Assembly (NCBI GenBank): GCA_001600495.1
Contig: BCKE01000042.1
Span: 140,063-204,062, forward strand
DNA length: 64,000 nucleotides
Source: Pilasporangium apinafurcum
Lineage: Eukaryota; Oomycota; Peronosporomycetes; Pythiales; Pythiaceae
Direction: 5' to 3'
Shown: one piece after another, positions 34,316-44,301 of the stretch
How positions within the stretch are numbered: the first letter of the stretch is position 1
How the letters are laid out: each line of letters opens with the position of its first letter
Translations under genes and position numbers: made by a program
Notes under the pieces: model-generated
Told to the model about the DNA's origin: nothing
The model's input: only the letters and a program-made list of their open reading frames with translations
Databases searched by the model: none

Positions 34316-35813
34316 GGTGTGTCTTGATGAAATCACTAATGCCGAGAAAGAGAGGAAGGAAGAGGAAATGCTGCGCTTTTAATGAAAATTTGTTCTTCTT
34401 CGCAGACGTTTGTTCCATCCACAGGATCACATCACCTTTCACCATCATAGGTACACACGGGAAGTTAGTTTGAGTAATTGAGAAAATACCTTATTTTAGC
34501 TGAATAGACGTCCTCATTTCACAACTTCAACCAAAAACAACCAATGGGATCCCAACTTCAAGCACGTTTCCAAAATTTACGGTTCCTTTGCAATAAATGT
34601 GTAGTGCTCGGCTCTGAAGGCTGTGCAGATAACGAAGGAACAGTCGGTGATGCATAACTATGGATTGAGTAGCATGCACATATTCCAGCAGTTTGTTCAT
34701 TTTATCAAAGATGATCTCTGATATATGGAATAATCATTTTTTTCACGCATCAATGATGACTTGCTTGTCTCGACTCCCAATTTAAATCTAGATTATATGG
34801 CACAATGAATCCCAAAGTTCGTAAACTAGTTAAATGAGGGATATCCGCATTCGGTCAGCTGGGAATACCACTAACCGTACTGATAGCATTTATTTGCGAT
34901 AAGCTCAATTTGAGAGGTCGATTTGGTTGACTCTGGTGGTCTCATCTATTTGTCTTTTTTCAACGCAACGATTCGCTGAGGCAGGTGCATCCCACGCAAT
35001 TGACATGTTCTCCTCTCTCATATACACACAAATTTCGACACCCACTTTGGTTCTTAGATTTTTTTCTATTGGTTCCTTGTACGGATATCAACGATAAAAT
35101 AACACACCGAGTGCATTATGCAGCTTACGCTCTGTCTGACAATTAAGACTAGTCGTTGGTGAGATCAGTACGTCAATAAATTGTCGTAGGATACTAGCGA
35201 CTGTGTCCATTAATATTAGCGGCATCTCATGCGGGTTTCTGGTGAAATGGTGGTTGCTAGCTCATCCGCCATCGTTCCAAATCTATGCAGCTAAAATATT
35301 TGCGACCGAGTCGAAGGTCTTACTGTAGATCGACCCAGATACACCAGTTCATGTGGTAAAATGTGGAGCTTAATGATGCGCCGCAGTCTTCACTCACAGC
35401 ATTCGTCGTTCTCGCGACATGTGCTGTCACCCAAACCTCAGTCTTCCTTCGCCGACATTCTTAAAGCGATGATGGATCACTATATGTACCAAAGTTTCGT
35501 CCATCCTGCCGACAGTGCAACCGACGTACTCATTGGGTATGTATCTACGCGTCAGTGAAGCAGCTGCATTTCTGACTATGGATCACCCTCAATGCTGGAC
35601 ACATTGGTGACTGTTCACAAAGCCAAGAGGCTCAATTCCTCCTGCATTTCTTTTTCACAGTCATCATTAGAAACCCGTTGCGTTGATTCGGCACATAAAA
35701 TATGTAAGACCAATACATACTGTATTTCCTGATTATTCGCTTCAGTCAACAACGTAACCCACATTCTTCATAATCGTATCTCTCCATCATCATCATCGTC
35801 TTCTTGGTTCTCC
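34316..35813. other. 1.5-kb spacer between B10 and gene C
   Basis: Apart from a possible exon at 35361-35545 (listed separately), I see no coding or repeat structure. Confidence 0.4.
35361..35545 (+). CDS. Possible first exon of a small mitochondrial protein
   Basis: An ATG starts M-W-S-L-M-M-R-R-S-L-H-S-Q-H-S-S-F-S-R-H, a basic, acid-free leader like a mitochondrial presequence. About 35 further residues follow (S-F-A-D-I-L-K-A-M-M-D-H), ending at a good GTATGT donor. I could not find a convincing second exon. It may be a remnant of a captured gene or a chance frame. Confidence 0.25.
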
Positions 35814-37287
35814 TCATTTAGTAGCTGAAGTAGACAGACTGATCCTGTCGTCCCGTGATAGTCGAATGGATGGCTGATCGTAGCGAATTCCTTCGTCCGT
35901 AGACATTCGTTCTTTCTCAATGAGCTGTTCCCGCATCGCCTTCCACACTGGGAGCTCCAAGGACGGACCAATCGGATTGGATGCGGTTCGCCGTCTCGCT
36001 ATGCGTTGTTGTCTAGTGCAATACACTGTTCAAACATACAAGCACCAGGTTAGTCTGATTGCATCACCTGGAGCTACAACACGTTGATCGCATACCTTTT
36101 CTATACACAATACTGCAGATAATCACAATGAGCACAATGCAAAGAAAAGCCCCTACTCCGATGAATCCGAGAGGAATGCGCATTAATATAATAGCGCTGT
36201 TGCTACTGCTACTACTAGAGTCCGTGGTCACTGAATACTGGCACATGAGCTCATTCACAGTGTCTTTCCACACCGGTGACTCACAGAAAGTCAGGCACAC
36301 ACAGCCGCTGGTCCCGATACAAAACTGCGACGAATCTTCTTTAGTGGTTAGCTCGCTACATGTCCTGCAAGCGGCGTCACTTGTATTACAGTAGGTGGTG
36401 TTGGTGGATGGGTAATAGTATCCACTGATGCTGGTATTGTTAGTTCGAAAGTCTTGTTTGTAGTCGTATGTTTGGATAGTGGCACAGTATCCAGATGGTG
36501 TAATCGTGCATTCCTGTAAGAAGAAACGAAGAGAGAGGTTACAGACTGTGGATATTTCATAGTGTCAGATGGATACGTACCTGCCCCGCTAATAGACGAG
36601 TATTAAGACAATCATGGCATGTCCTTGGATCACCACATGTAGTCTGGTTTTGATACCACATGCATGCATCCTCTGCAGCGAGCGATTGTTTCTCCGTTGG
36701 TGAGGGAGTCGTGGTTGATGACAATGATGTATCAGATGTTCCAGTACTTGAAGTATCAGCCAGCTCACATATACTGGTCTCATTCGCTGCTACCATGGTG
36801 CTAGGCAGGAACTTTTCTGTCACAAGCTCCCATGTCGAATCGGTACATGCTGAAACACAAACACACCCACTGGTACCTATACAAACGACATCATTGCATG
36901 TGCTACAGGACGCATCTGTGGCTTCGCAGTAGGTGGAATTGGCACTGGGAAAATAGATGACTCCACCGGCGGATATTTTCTGGCTGTTGCGATAGTCTTG
37001 CTCAGGTTTATAGTTCTCGATATTTGAACAGAGTCCGTAGGAAGTAAGTACGCATTCCTATGCACACATGCAATATAAGTAAGCCTTACACTATAGAAGT
37101 AACTACTATAGGGTGTGCTCACCTTTCCATTTGTTGGGGTTTTATTGAGACACTCATAGCACGTGCGCGATCGGAGTGTGCAAGTGCTATCACTCTCCAC
37201 GACTTCTTTCCATGCACAACTAGAGGCACCAACGACAGTATCGTTGACGCCACTGTTACTATCACTAATGCTCTGCTCCTCCGCCAT
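35814..37287 (-). CDS. Double-module cysteine-rich membrane protein C (4 exons)
   Basis: The exons are 37287-37123, 37057-36581, 36513-36096 and 36025-35814, giving 423 aa. Two complete ectodomain modules lie in tandem. Module 1 has C-A-W-K...R-S-R-T-C-Y-E-C-L-N, then E-C-V-L-T-S-Y-G-L-C and C-I-G-T-S-G-C-V-C-V-S-A-C. After a Thr/Ser linker, module 2 has C-M-W-Y...D-P-R-T-C-H-D-C-L-N, a second phase-0 intron, E-C-T-I-T-P-S-G-Y-C and C-I-G-T-S-G-C-V-C-L-T-F-C-E. A single span follows, then the phase-1 intron and a tail with L-E-L-P-V-W-K-A-M-R-E-Q-L-I. Module 1's first block has Trp-Lys in place of Trp-Tyr. Each module keeps the family's internal intron, so the duplication copied the genomic unit. 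Confidence 0.86.
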
Positions 37288-37665
37288 CTTATCCGGAAAT
37301 GCTGGCTGGCGCTTTTGCCTATGTTTTCATTCCATTAGTCGTTTACGTCTGACTGCATCTGACTAATCGACTCTCAATATCGACCAATGAACGATGTTGA
37401 AAACGTGGCGATTACTGCACAAGAAAGGAGAACTTCAAGCATTTAACCCAGAATTGGGCAATTTTTCTCCATCTTACACATCAAACCCGTAAAAGTGGGA
37501 TTATAGTGACCATAGAGTGGCACTCATTGTCCAGTTCCAGTCTTGAGCTCATAGGCTTCTTTTGTGGCTTCTCCAGTCAAGACAATGTCAATCAAGCACT
37601 ATTGTCAGTCAAAAATGCGAAGCTTTATTTACTTAAACGTTTTTACTTACACAGAATGCACTCGT
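37288..37665. other. Spacer between genes C and D
   Basis: This is the short promoter region of gene C. Nothing else is seen. Confidence 0.4.
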
Positions 37666-39218
37666 TTATCTTGGCGGTGTTCCCGTCATATGGCCTGGTG
37701 ATACAGGCCGAAAGGCGTCACCTTCTTCGACTGACACGGTCGCTCCACTGCCTTGTGCAAATGTTCGTGCCGCGAGTACTGTACCATCACCCTTGAATTC
37801 TCGCTCGTCATCGATGAGATTTTGACACATTTCTTTCCATGCTTGGAGTTCTAGCGCCATGCCTGTATGTTGTCGAGCAGGTGGGCCTCGAGTTCGCTGG
37901 TTTTGGATGGCTCGACCTATACATCAGCACAATTTATAAGCTAAGGCAATTTAACTCAGACAAGTAAAGAGTGAGAATAAACTTACGTCTCGCACGCATC
38001 AGTGCAAACACTTGAATGATGGCGGAGAAGAAGAACAAACATCCGACCAAGAGAATGGCGAAGACGCCGATGGACGGTGCATCTGAATCCGAGCTGACGG
38101 TCACCACGCTGCATGTAGCTGCTTTGACAATAGATTTCCATTGGGCAGACTCACAAAATGCCACACAGACACAGTCGTTGTTGCCAACACAGTATTGCGT
38201 GGGATTCGTGATTCCTGTAGCGGATTCCAGGAACTTTGTGGCTTTGCATTTTGCACAAACTGAATCATTCGCCTCGCAATAAGTTGTGTTGATCGATGGG
38301 AAATAATGCGGCCCACTCGCATAAGTGTTACGACGATAGTCTTCCGTGTAAACATACGCGTCCATGGTCGTACAATAACCCGCAGGAGTAATGGTACATT
38401 GTTGGCCGGAGTAGAGGTTCACGTTCAGACAGTCGTAGCAAGTGCGTGGCGTGATGCATGCGCTTGTGTTCTGGTACCATTTGCAGACGTCATCGGATGA
38501 AAGTGAATCCTTTTGAATCGAAACGGCGATGGTTTCACTTCCCACAGAAGAGTCGGTTGATGTAGAAGCAGATGCTGTGGAACTGTTGAGTTCGACGGGA
38601 CAGGGCGTTGTCTCATTCTGCTCACTCAATTCATCTCTTAATCGCTGCAACGTTTCGTTTTTCCAGGTTTCGGATTCACAAGTAGCGACGCAGACGCATT
38701 CGTTAGTACCTGTACAGTAGAGCGAGGGATTGTATGGCATATTCGTGGAAGAGAAGAAATAGCTTGCACGGCATCCGATACATTTTCCGTCATTTGGCTC
38801 GCAATAGGTTGTATTGATCGAGGGAAAGTAGTTGTAGTGGATTGGATACGATGAAGCGGGTCCACTGCGACGGTAGTCCTCTTTGTAATTATACGCAGAA
38901 ATGTCTTGGCAGAGTCCATACGGGTTAAGCACGCATTCCTAAAATCACACCAAGGAGAAGGGCAAGTGTTAGTAGTGAAGGTAAGGAATTGTGCAATATG
39001 TGTAATTGCGTTACGTGTTTATTGTCGAGTTGTTCATTGAGGCATTCGTAGCAAGAGCGAGGCGTCACAACACATTGCGCGTTGCTGTCAGCCACCTGTT
39101 TCCAGCTGCAACTCGTCGATTCTGCGAGAATCTCTGCTTCACTTGATGTAGAAGAAGAAGACGCCATGATACTACTGTTATTATCGCTGCTTCCAGTTCG
39201 ACTAGTGCTGGAACTCAT
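37666..39218 (-). CDS. Double-module cysteine-rich membrane protein D (3 exons)
   Basis: The exons are 39218-39015, 38938-37987 and 37916-37666, giving 468 aa. It has the same plan as gene C: module 1 (C-S-W-K...P-R-S-C-Y-E-C-L-N / E-C-V-L-N-P-Y-G-L-C), linker, module 2 (C-K-W-Y...P-R-T-C-Y-D-C-L-N / Q-C-T-I-T-P-A-G-Y-C), then one span. Each module has F-P-S-I-N-T-T-Y-C and R-R segments in common. The intron that splits module 2 in gene C is missing here without loss of a codon (Y-S-G-Q-Q-C-T-I). The tail is L-E-L-Q-A-W-K-E-M-C-Q-N-L-I. It ends the minus-strand array. Confidence 0.87.
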
Positions 39219-40528
39219 GAATGCGGGTCATGCAGTCGTGGTTGCTTTGCTTTTCCCTTTTTTTCTCTTTCCAGTGCGGTGTAGTAGGCACACTGAACAG
39301 AAGAAGAACCAGCGTCCCGCATAACCAATCTAACCATCAAAACTCCAATCTTGAAATTCGATATAGACACATCATCCAAAGTATAGGAGGTAGAGACTTA
39401 AACAAGAGTACCTAAACTGCTAATATGAAAAATAAAAGGTTTAAAAAAAGGCTTTTTCAAAGGTTCTGTGAGTGATGATCTTATCAACTAATAGTGTGAA
39501 AAAAAGCTGTTACGGTGTAACCCTACAAGTAACCCTGACATGTTGTTGTCAGCCAACCGCGTCAGAAATCAGCCTCAGTGTACGTCTATGCGCCATCTGA
39601 TGACTGTATGTCCGCGGTGCTGAAGAGGCTCTGGCGATGGAAAATGAGTTATGTGGTTGACGTGCAGGTGAGATATTAGCGTATTTAAAGGGTACGGGTT
39701 TTAATTGGGCACATGTTAAGAAAGCCAAGCAATGGCATCGCAACCACGCACGCCATCCAAGTAAATCATTCGCTGCATCTTCTTTTCGAGGGCGACTACT
39801 CGTTTGTCAATCATTGACTGCAAGATCGACGATGTCTTTCGCATACTTCTAGTAGTACGTAAGCAACGTTAAGATCGCCCCTAACACACTAACACGAGGA
39901 GCCATCCATTATAAAAAGCGAACAAATGATAGATCTTCCATTGAAAGGCAAAAAGGATGCGCCCCTAGTAGCTTTTTTACGTAGTAGTGACTGCTCAGTA
40001 CCGATATTTTGACACTATCTCCAAGTTTCATGTGACATTGACGAAAAAAAAACGTCGATATTCGGCACAAAAGTGTTCAGTACACTAAGGAAATGACAAA
40101 AAAGAAACGTATTTTGCTATTGCTCTTGATTGTCATTCCAACGGTCGTTTCCTCCACCCTTTAGGTTCACCAGCTGTTTTTGCGGTGTGAGACGTGTTTT
40201 CCACGCATTCTTCTACCGAATCCTGAAGTTTCCAAAGACGTTCGTTTCTTTCGACTTCCTGTGCGTGTGTGTGTGTGTGTATGTGTGTAGGGGCGGATTA
40301 AACAGTGGCCGCAGATGGTTCATTGGATTTCCAGATGGCGAAGTCGTTTGCACCCTCTCTCTCTCTAACCCACGTCCACCCACACAATCATGCAACCAAG
40401 TGGACCAAACACAAAAATCAATTTCATTTGTGACTTTGCTTGCTTGACGACACGCGCGAACAACAACACCATCATTCATTCATTGCAATCCCAAGCCACT
40501 TAGCAGTTATATTTCTCACAAAGTAATC
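39219..40528. other. 1.3-kb spacer right of the array
   Basis: Upstream of gene D and of the expansin-like gene, which diverge. It contains a GT-rich microsatellite at 40261-40290. No supported gene is seen. Confidence 0.45.
40261..40290. repeat. GT-rich microsatellite
   Basis: An interrupted (GT)n run lies ~240 bp upstream of the expansin-like gene. Confidence 0.8.
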
Positions 40529-42175
40529 ATGCGATATACACACTGGATGTGTCTCGCCGTCACTCTCGTAACCACTTGGTCTACACGTGTGGCTGCGGAT
40601 GACTATTTCACAGGTGACGGCACCGCCTATACACTTGGCAGCACTAGCTCAGGCAACTGCAACATGATGTACGCCAACAGTGACGCCGGTGACAACTATG
40701 CTGCAATCAACAACGAGCAGTGGAGCAACCTCCAGAACTGCGGCCGGTGTGTCGAGGTGTCCTGTGCGGACTCAAAATGTGCGGATCAATCCACAACCCA
40801 AGTGGTCCAGATTCTCGACCGCTGTCCGGAATGTAAGTATGGAGATCTGGACCTCTCGCCTTCAGTATTTAAGACGATCACAGGCTCCTCACCCAGTCGC
40901 ATGAAGATCAAATGGAGATTCGTCGATTGCCCCATCGCTGGTAATATCGAGTACTGCTTAAAATCTGGTAGCAACAACTTTTGGACAGCCGTTCAACCGG
41001 CGAATGTGCTCACCGGTGTAAAGAGTATGTCGGTCAATGGCCAATCCACAACCATGTTAGACTCAGCGTATTACTACCTCTTGAATGGCTACAGTCAAAG
41101 TCAAACGGATCTGTCCTCTGTACAAATCACACTCACATCTGTGAATGGAGATACGGTCAAAGACACTGTGTCCCTTACGTCGGGGGGATGCACAACTGGC
41201 AGCTCCCAATTCAAGAGCGGTGGAGGATCATCTTACGCTCAGACGCAGCAGTCAACGTCTGCACCAGTAGTTACAACGGCAGCCCCAACTACTGCGCCAG
41301 TGATGGCAGCACCTACGCCAACCACAGCGACTCCAACGGAAGAGCCGACACCAGAGCCTACGCCAGAGCCTACGCCAGAGCCTACGCCAGAACCTACACC
41401 AGAGCCTACACCAGCTCCATCGCCTACGGCTGATTCGGTGAGTGCCCTCTCGACTTCTAGCAGTCCTGCACCTTCACCTACGACCACAACGTACTCATTT
41501 TCTACTGCTTCTTCTGACCGTGATGCTCCCGCGACACTTGAATCGGACTCTACACCAACTCCTGAACCTTCACCCACTCCAACTCCTGTATCGGAAACTT
41601 CGACGGATACACCATCTTCTGAATTTGACTTTGAAATTTTGTCTTCATCATCGCCATCGTCATCATCATCATTTGAAACCGGGCAGCCATCATCCTCAAA
41701 TTCTTCAAGCAAAGCTGACTCGGCCAACAGCCATGGCGCTGCCACACAAATACTCAATCCCACATCGTCAAGCTCAACTTCCCATACATCCACAGGAAAT
41801 GAGGAAGTAGAAGGCGAAGCAAGGACACCGACCACTACTACTATAATCGCTACACCCGAAGTCCAGGGCGAAGCAACAAACGCACCAGAACCGTCTACAT
41901 CAACAGCAGCACCAAGTGATCATGATGCTCAGAAGGTGACGACCACTAGCGCTGATAGTTCAGCAGTGTCTGCACCTCTCATCGTGGCGCTAGCGGTACT
42001 AGGTGTTGTTGGTGTCGCCGGAGTGGTTGTCGCTGTCGCAATGGCGAAGAAGCGGAAACTGAAGGAAGAAAAACGCCGTGATGAGTACGCACCACGTTCG
42101 TTCTCACTGGCAACACGCAGCTTTGACCAAGCGCTCACACCAGGGAATCCACGCACCGACTTTGCCATTCTGTAA
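40529..42175 (+). CDS. Expansin-like wall protein with Pro/Thr stalk and membrane anchor
   Basis: This is a single exon of 548 aa. Residues 1-23 are a signal peptide (ending T-R-V-A-A). About 25-130 form a six-stranded double-psi barrel of the expansin/EG45 type: G-D-G-T-A-Y, then N-C-G-R-C-V-E-V-S-C and V-Q-I-L-D-R-C-P-E-C, with the D-L-D-L-S segment. A second beta domain runs to about 225. Then come Thr/Pro/Glu repeats (T-P-E-P), a long Ser/Thr-rich stalk, a span near 488-510 and a basic cytosolic end (A-K-K-R-K-L-K-E-E-K-R-R). Expansins loosen cellulose contacts without hydrolysis; in oomycetes they could act on the organism's own cellulosic wall or on host wall. The anchor points to its own surface (inference). 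Confidence 0.88.
   Translation: MRYTHWMCLAVTLVTTWSTRVAADDYFTGDGTAYTLGSTSSGNCNMMYANSDAGDNYAAINNEQWSNLQNCGRCVEVSCADSKCADQSTTQVVQILDRCPECKYGDLDLSPSVFKTITGSSPSRMKIKWRFVDCPIAGNIEYCLKSGSNNFWTAVQPANVLTGVKSMSVNGQSTTMLDSAYYYLLNGYSQSQTDLSSVQITLTSVNGDTVKDTVSLTSGGCTTGSSQFKSGGGSSYAQTQQSTSAPVVTTAAPTTAPVMAAPTPTTATPTEEPTPEPTPEPTPEPTPEPTPEPTPAPSPTADSVSALSTSSSPAPSPTTTTYSFSTASSDRDAPATLESDSTPTPEPSPTPTPVSETSTDTPSSEFDFEILSSSSPSSSSSFETGQPSSSNSSSKADSANSHGAATQILNPTSSSSTSHTSTGNEEVEGEARTPTTTTIIATPEVQGEATNAPEPSTSTAAPSDHDAQKVTTTSADSSAVSAPLIVALAVLGVVGVAGVVVAVAMAKKRKLKEEKRRDEYAPRSFSLATRSFDQALTPGNPRTDFAIL
41338..41420 (+). repeat. Tandem repeat coding Thr-Pro-Glu-Pro
   Basis: About six near-identical 12-bp units (cctacgccagag type) lie inside the expansin-like gene and encode the start of its stalk. 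Confidence 0.85.
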
Positions 42176-42359
42176 ACTGATGTGTTGAGTATTCTTTTAA
42201 TGTAGGGGAAATGTGTGTTGTATGGGCTTAGTTAGTCTGTTGAGTAGTTGTAGTCCACCGCCTCAGGAGATCGCAAAGTTGTCAAGAAATACCAAAGTAT
42301 CGAATAATGACTCCTGTTTTTTTATCTTTTGATTGCGTCTGACAAGTACTTAAACGAGT

Positions 42360-42850
42360 AGATGCCTCAACGAAAGCGGCTCCGACACTTGGACCAGGAG
42401 TAAACATTCATTCTTGAGAGATATTTTTCGCGGCGTTGATATCGCGATCTGTAACCAAGTTACACGATGCGAACGAGAATTCTCTCTGTACTTAGATACT
42501 GTGGTTGATTCTCCCAGAGCAAGAACATGTTTTCGAAGCGTGATCTTCTTCATATTCAATCACACGTCCTCCTGATCATTCCATCTTGTACTCTAGCATT
42601 TTCTTGAATTTATAGTGAGATAATGTGAGGATCGCTTTCGAAGCCTTGCTGGAAGTTCGTTTTTGTTTGGAAGTCATCTCAGCTGTAGCAAATGTTGGGA
42701 ATGGGACTTGATTGTAGTTGTCCAATAGCCGTTTTGGAACCAGACCTCGATTGTAGTTGTCCGGTAGCCACTTTGAAACCATTCATGAGCCTTTTGGCTC
42801 TCATTTTTTCCCCAGAAAACGGCCTGTCTTCATTTTCATCTTTTTGGAAG
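42360..42850 (-). mobile_element. TnpB/Fanzor relic a (IS607/IS605-type nuclease)
   Basis: Read on the minus strand, it shows the C-terminal half of a TnpB/Fanzor protein in order. First is D-N-Y-N-Q-V-P-F-P-T-F-A-T-A-E-M, then S-S-K-A-S-K-A-I-L-T-L-S-H-Y-K-F-K-K-M-L. Next is V-I-E-Y-E-E-D-H-A-S-K-T-C-S-C (RuvC-II Glu region plus first zinc-ribbon pair), and last C-N-L-V-T-D-R-D-I-N-A-A-K-N-I (RuvC-III). Two in-frame stops break it (after K-M-E and after N-H-S-I), and no RuvC-I part is found upstream. TnpB and Fanzor proteins are RNA-guided DNA nucleases carried by transposons. This copy is dead. Confidence 0.75.
42710..42787 (-). repeat. 39-bp tandem duplication inside relic a
   Basis: Two adjacent 39-bp units, starting at 42710 and 42749, begin with the same 15 bases (gattgtagttgtcc...) and differ at a few sites further on. 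In the nuclease frame they give two 13-residue units, each with D-N-Y-N, so the duplication kept the frame. Confidence 0.75.
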
Positions 42851-43263
42851 ATTCTGCAATGAATGTCTGAAGATTTTGGTACATAATACATTTGCCAGAC
42901 GATGGCTACGCTAGTATTTTTATCGTCTGCATTAAACTATATTTGAGATGTACGCAGAAGCAAAACTTTAAGCTCCGAAATCAAAAATTAGCTGCAAAGC
43001 TTGAAAAAAAGCAGTTCTATGTATCCCTTCGCAGATCAGGAGCCACGATGTGTCTGACGTTGGCCCATCACCAGCTACGATTAGCCCAATTATCCATTAT
43101 TTCCATCAATGATATTATTTCTAATACTATTTTCTACCAATCAAAAACCTGTATTACCTAAGCCTGTCATCACTTTGACCAGCATTCCTAAATGGGTGTT
43201 TTGCCAAACATTTTCACTTCCTGAAAACAGTCGAGAGGGTCCATCACACTTAAACAGCTCAAC
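42851..43263. other. Spacer between relic a and the carrier gene
   Basis: The spacer may hold the eroded N-terminal half of relic a, but I cannot align it. The right end is the carrier promoter. Confidence 0.35.
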
Positions 43264-44205
43264 ATGTTAAAGCAAACGGTACCAGCAGCAGTTCCTGTCT
43301 CCTCCAATGCTACTAGTAGCAACAATGAAGAGAAGATACTGAAATTCCAGAAGCCACCGACAGTCAGCTATGCGTTCGGCGGCATATCGGCAGTTGGTGC
43401 GGTCTTCTTCACCCACCCGTTTGATCTCTTAAAAGTGCAACTACAAACCTCTAAGAAGGAAAATTTGGGGCTAATCCAAACCATCCGGCGGATTCTACGA
43501 CAGCAAGGGCTCAGTGGATTGTATCAGGGGATCTCTGGTGGTGTGATGCGCGAAGGAACATACTCGACCATGCGTTTTGCTACTTACCAGATGCTGAAAG
43601 ATGACGCTATTGCTCGCAATAATGGCGAACCGATCCCGACGGTCCATAATGTCTGCTTGGGAATGATCGGTGGTGCCATGGGCGGTGCATTTGGAAATCC
43701 TGCAGATATTGTCAACATCCGCATGCAGGCCGACAGTCGCTTGCCTGAACCCCAGCGCCGTAACTATAAGCACGCCGTGGATGGACTCTTCCGTGTCCAA
43801 CGCGAGGAAGGCACAGCTGCGCTCGTGCGCGGCATCCGACCAAATATCATTCGTGCAATGCTGCTCACGACAGGCCAAATTGCCGCGTACGATTTGGCGA
43901 AAAGCGAATTGTTGGACAATCCTGTGCATAAATTTCAGGACAATTTCCAGACCCATGTGCTGGCGAGTATGGTCGCAGGGCTGGTTGCCACGACTGCATG
44001 TGCACCTGCGGATGTCGTGAAGACACGACTGATGAACATGCAGCACAACGAATACAAGAGCGCAACTGACTGCTTCGTGAAGGTGGTGAAATATGAAGGA
44101 TTGCGTGGACTGTACAAGGGCTGGCTGCCAGCGTACATGCGACTTGGCCCGCAGACGTTGCTTACGTTTGTGTTTTTGGAGCAACTGCGCAAGCGGCTGT
44201 TATGA
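43264..44205 (+). CDS. DIC1: Mitochondrial dicarboxylate carrier (SLC25 family)
   Basis: This is a single exon of 313 aa with three ~100-residue carrier repeats. Their signatures are H-P-F-D-L-L-K-V-Q (repeat 1), N-P-A-D-I-V-N-I-R-M-Q (repeat 2) and A-P-A-D-V-V-K-T-R-L (repeat 3). The second signature, followed by R-R-N-Y-K-H-A-V-D-G-L, is typical of the malate/succinate-phosphate dicarboxylate carrier of the inner membrane (DIC1/SLC25A10). The N-terminal ~35 residues are a polar extension. No targeting presequence is needed by this family. A uncoupling-protein-like or oxoglutarate carrier is the main alternative. Confidence 0.88.
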   Translation: MLKQTVPAAVPVSSNATSSNNEEKILKFQKPPTVSYAFGGISAVGAVFFTHPFDLLKVQLQTSKKENLGLIQTIRRILRQQGLSGLYQGISGGVMREGTYSTMRFATYQMLKDDAIARNNGEPIPTVHNVCLGMIGGAMGGAFGNPADIVNIRMQADSRLPEPQRRNYKHAVDGLFRVQREEGTAALVRGIRPNIIRAMLLTTGQIAAYDLAKSELLDNPVHKFQDNFQTHVLASMVAGLVATTACAPADVVKTRLMNMQHNEYKSATDCFVKVVKYEGLRGLYKGWLPAYMRLGPQTLLTFVFLEQLRKRLL

Positions 44206-44301
44206 TGAGGGATTTATTTCTCTTTATATGTAAATAGAATGTCTTCGATAGACAGAACACGAGAATCAATACTTCATTTTACAAAGTTGCTTTACCTTCA
44301 T

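Noticed and set aside
10430-39218. Array proteins as RXLR, CRN or CCG effectors
   Set aside because: They have no signal peptide, RXLR-dEER, LxLFLAK or matching C-x2-C-x5-G pattern, and each has a membrane span and a conserved tail.
41338-41420. CRISPR-like repeat
   Set aside because: The repeats are contiguous 12-bp coding units without spacers. No CRISPR array is present anywhere in the window.
41239-41835. Minus-strand frame rich in Val/Gly/Ser/Asp
   Set aside because: It is antisense to the stalk of the expansin-like gene, which has a signal peptide, domains and a span in the plus frame.
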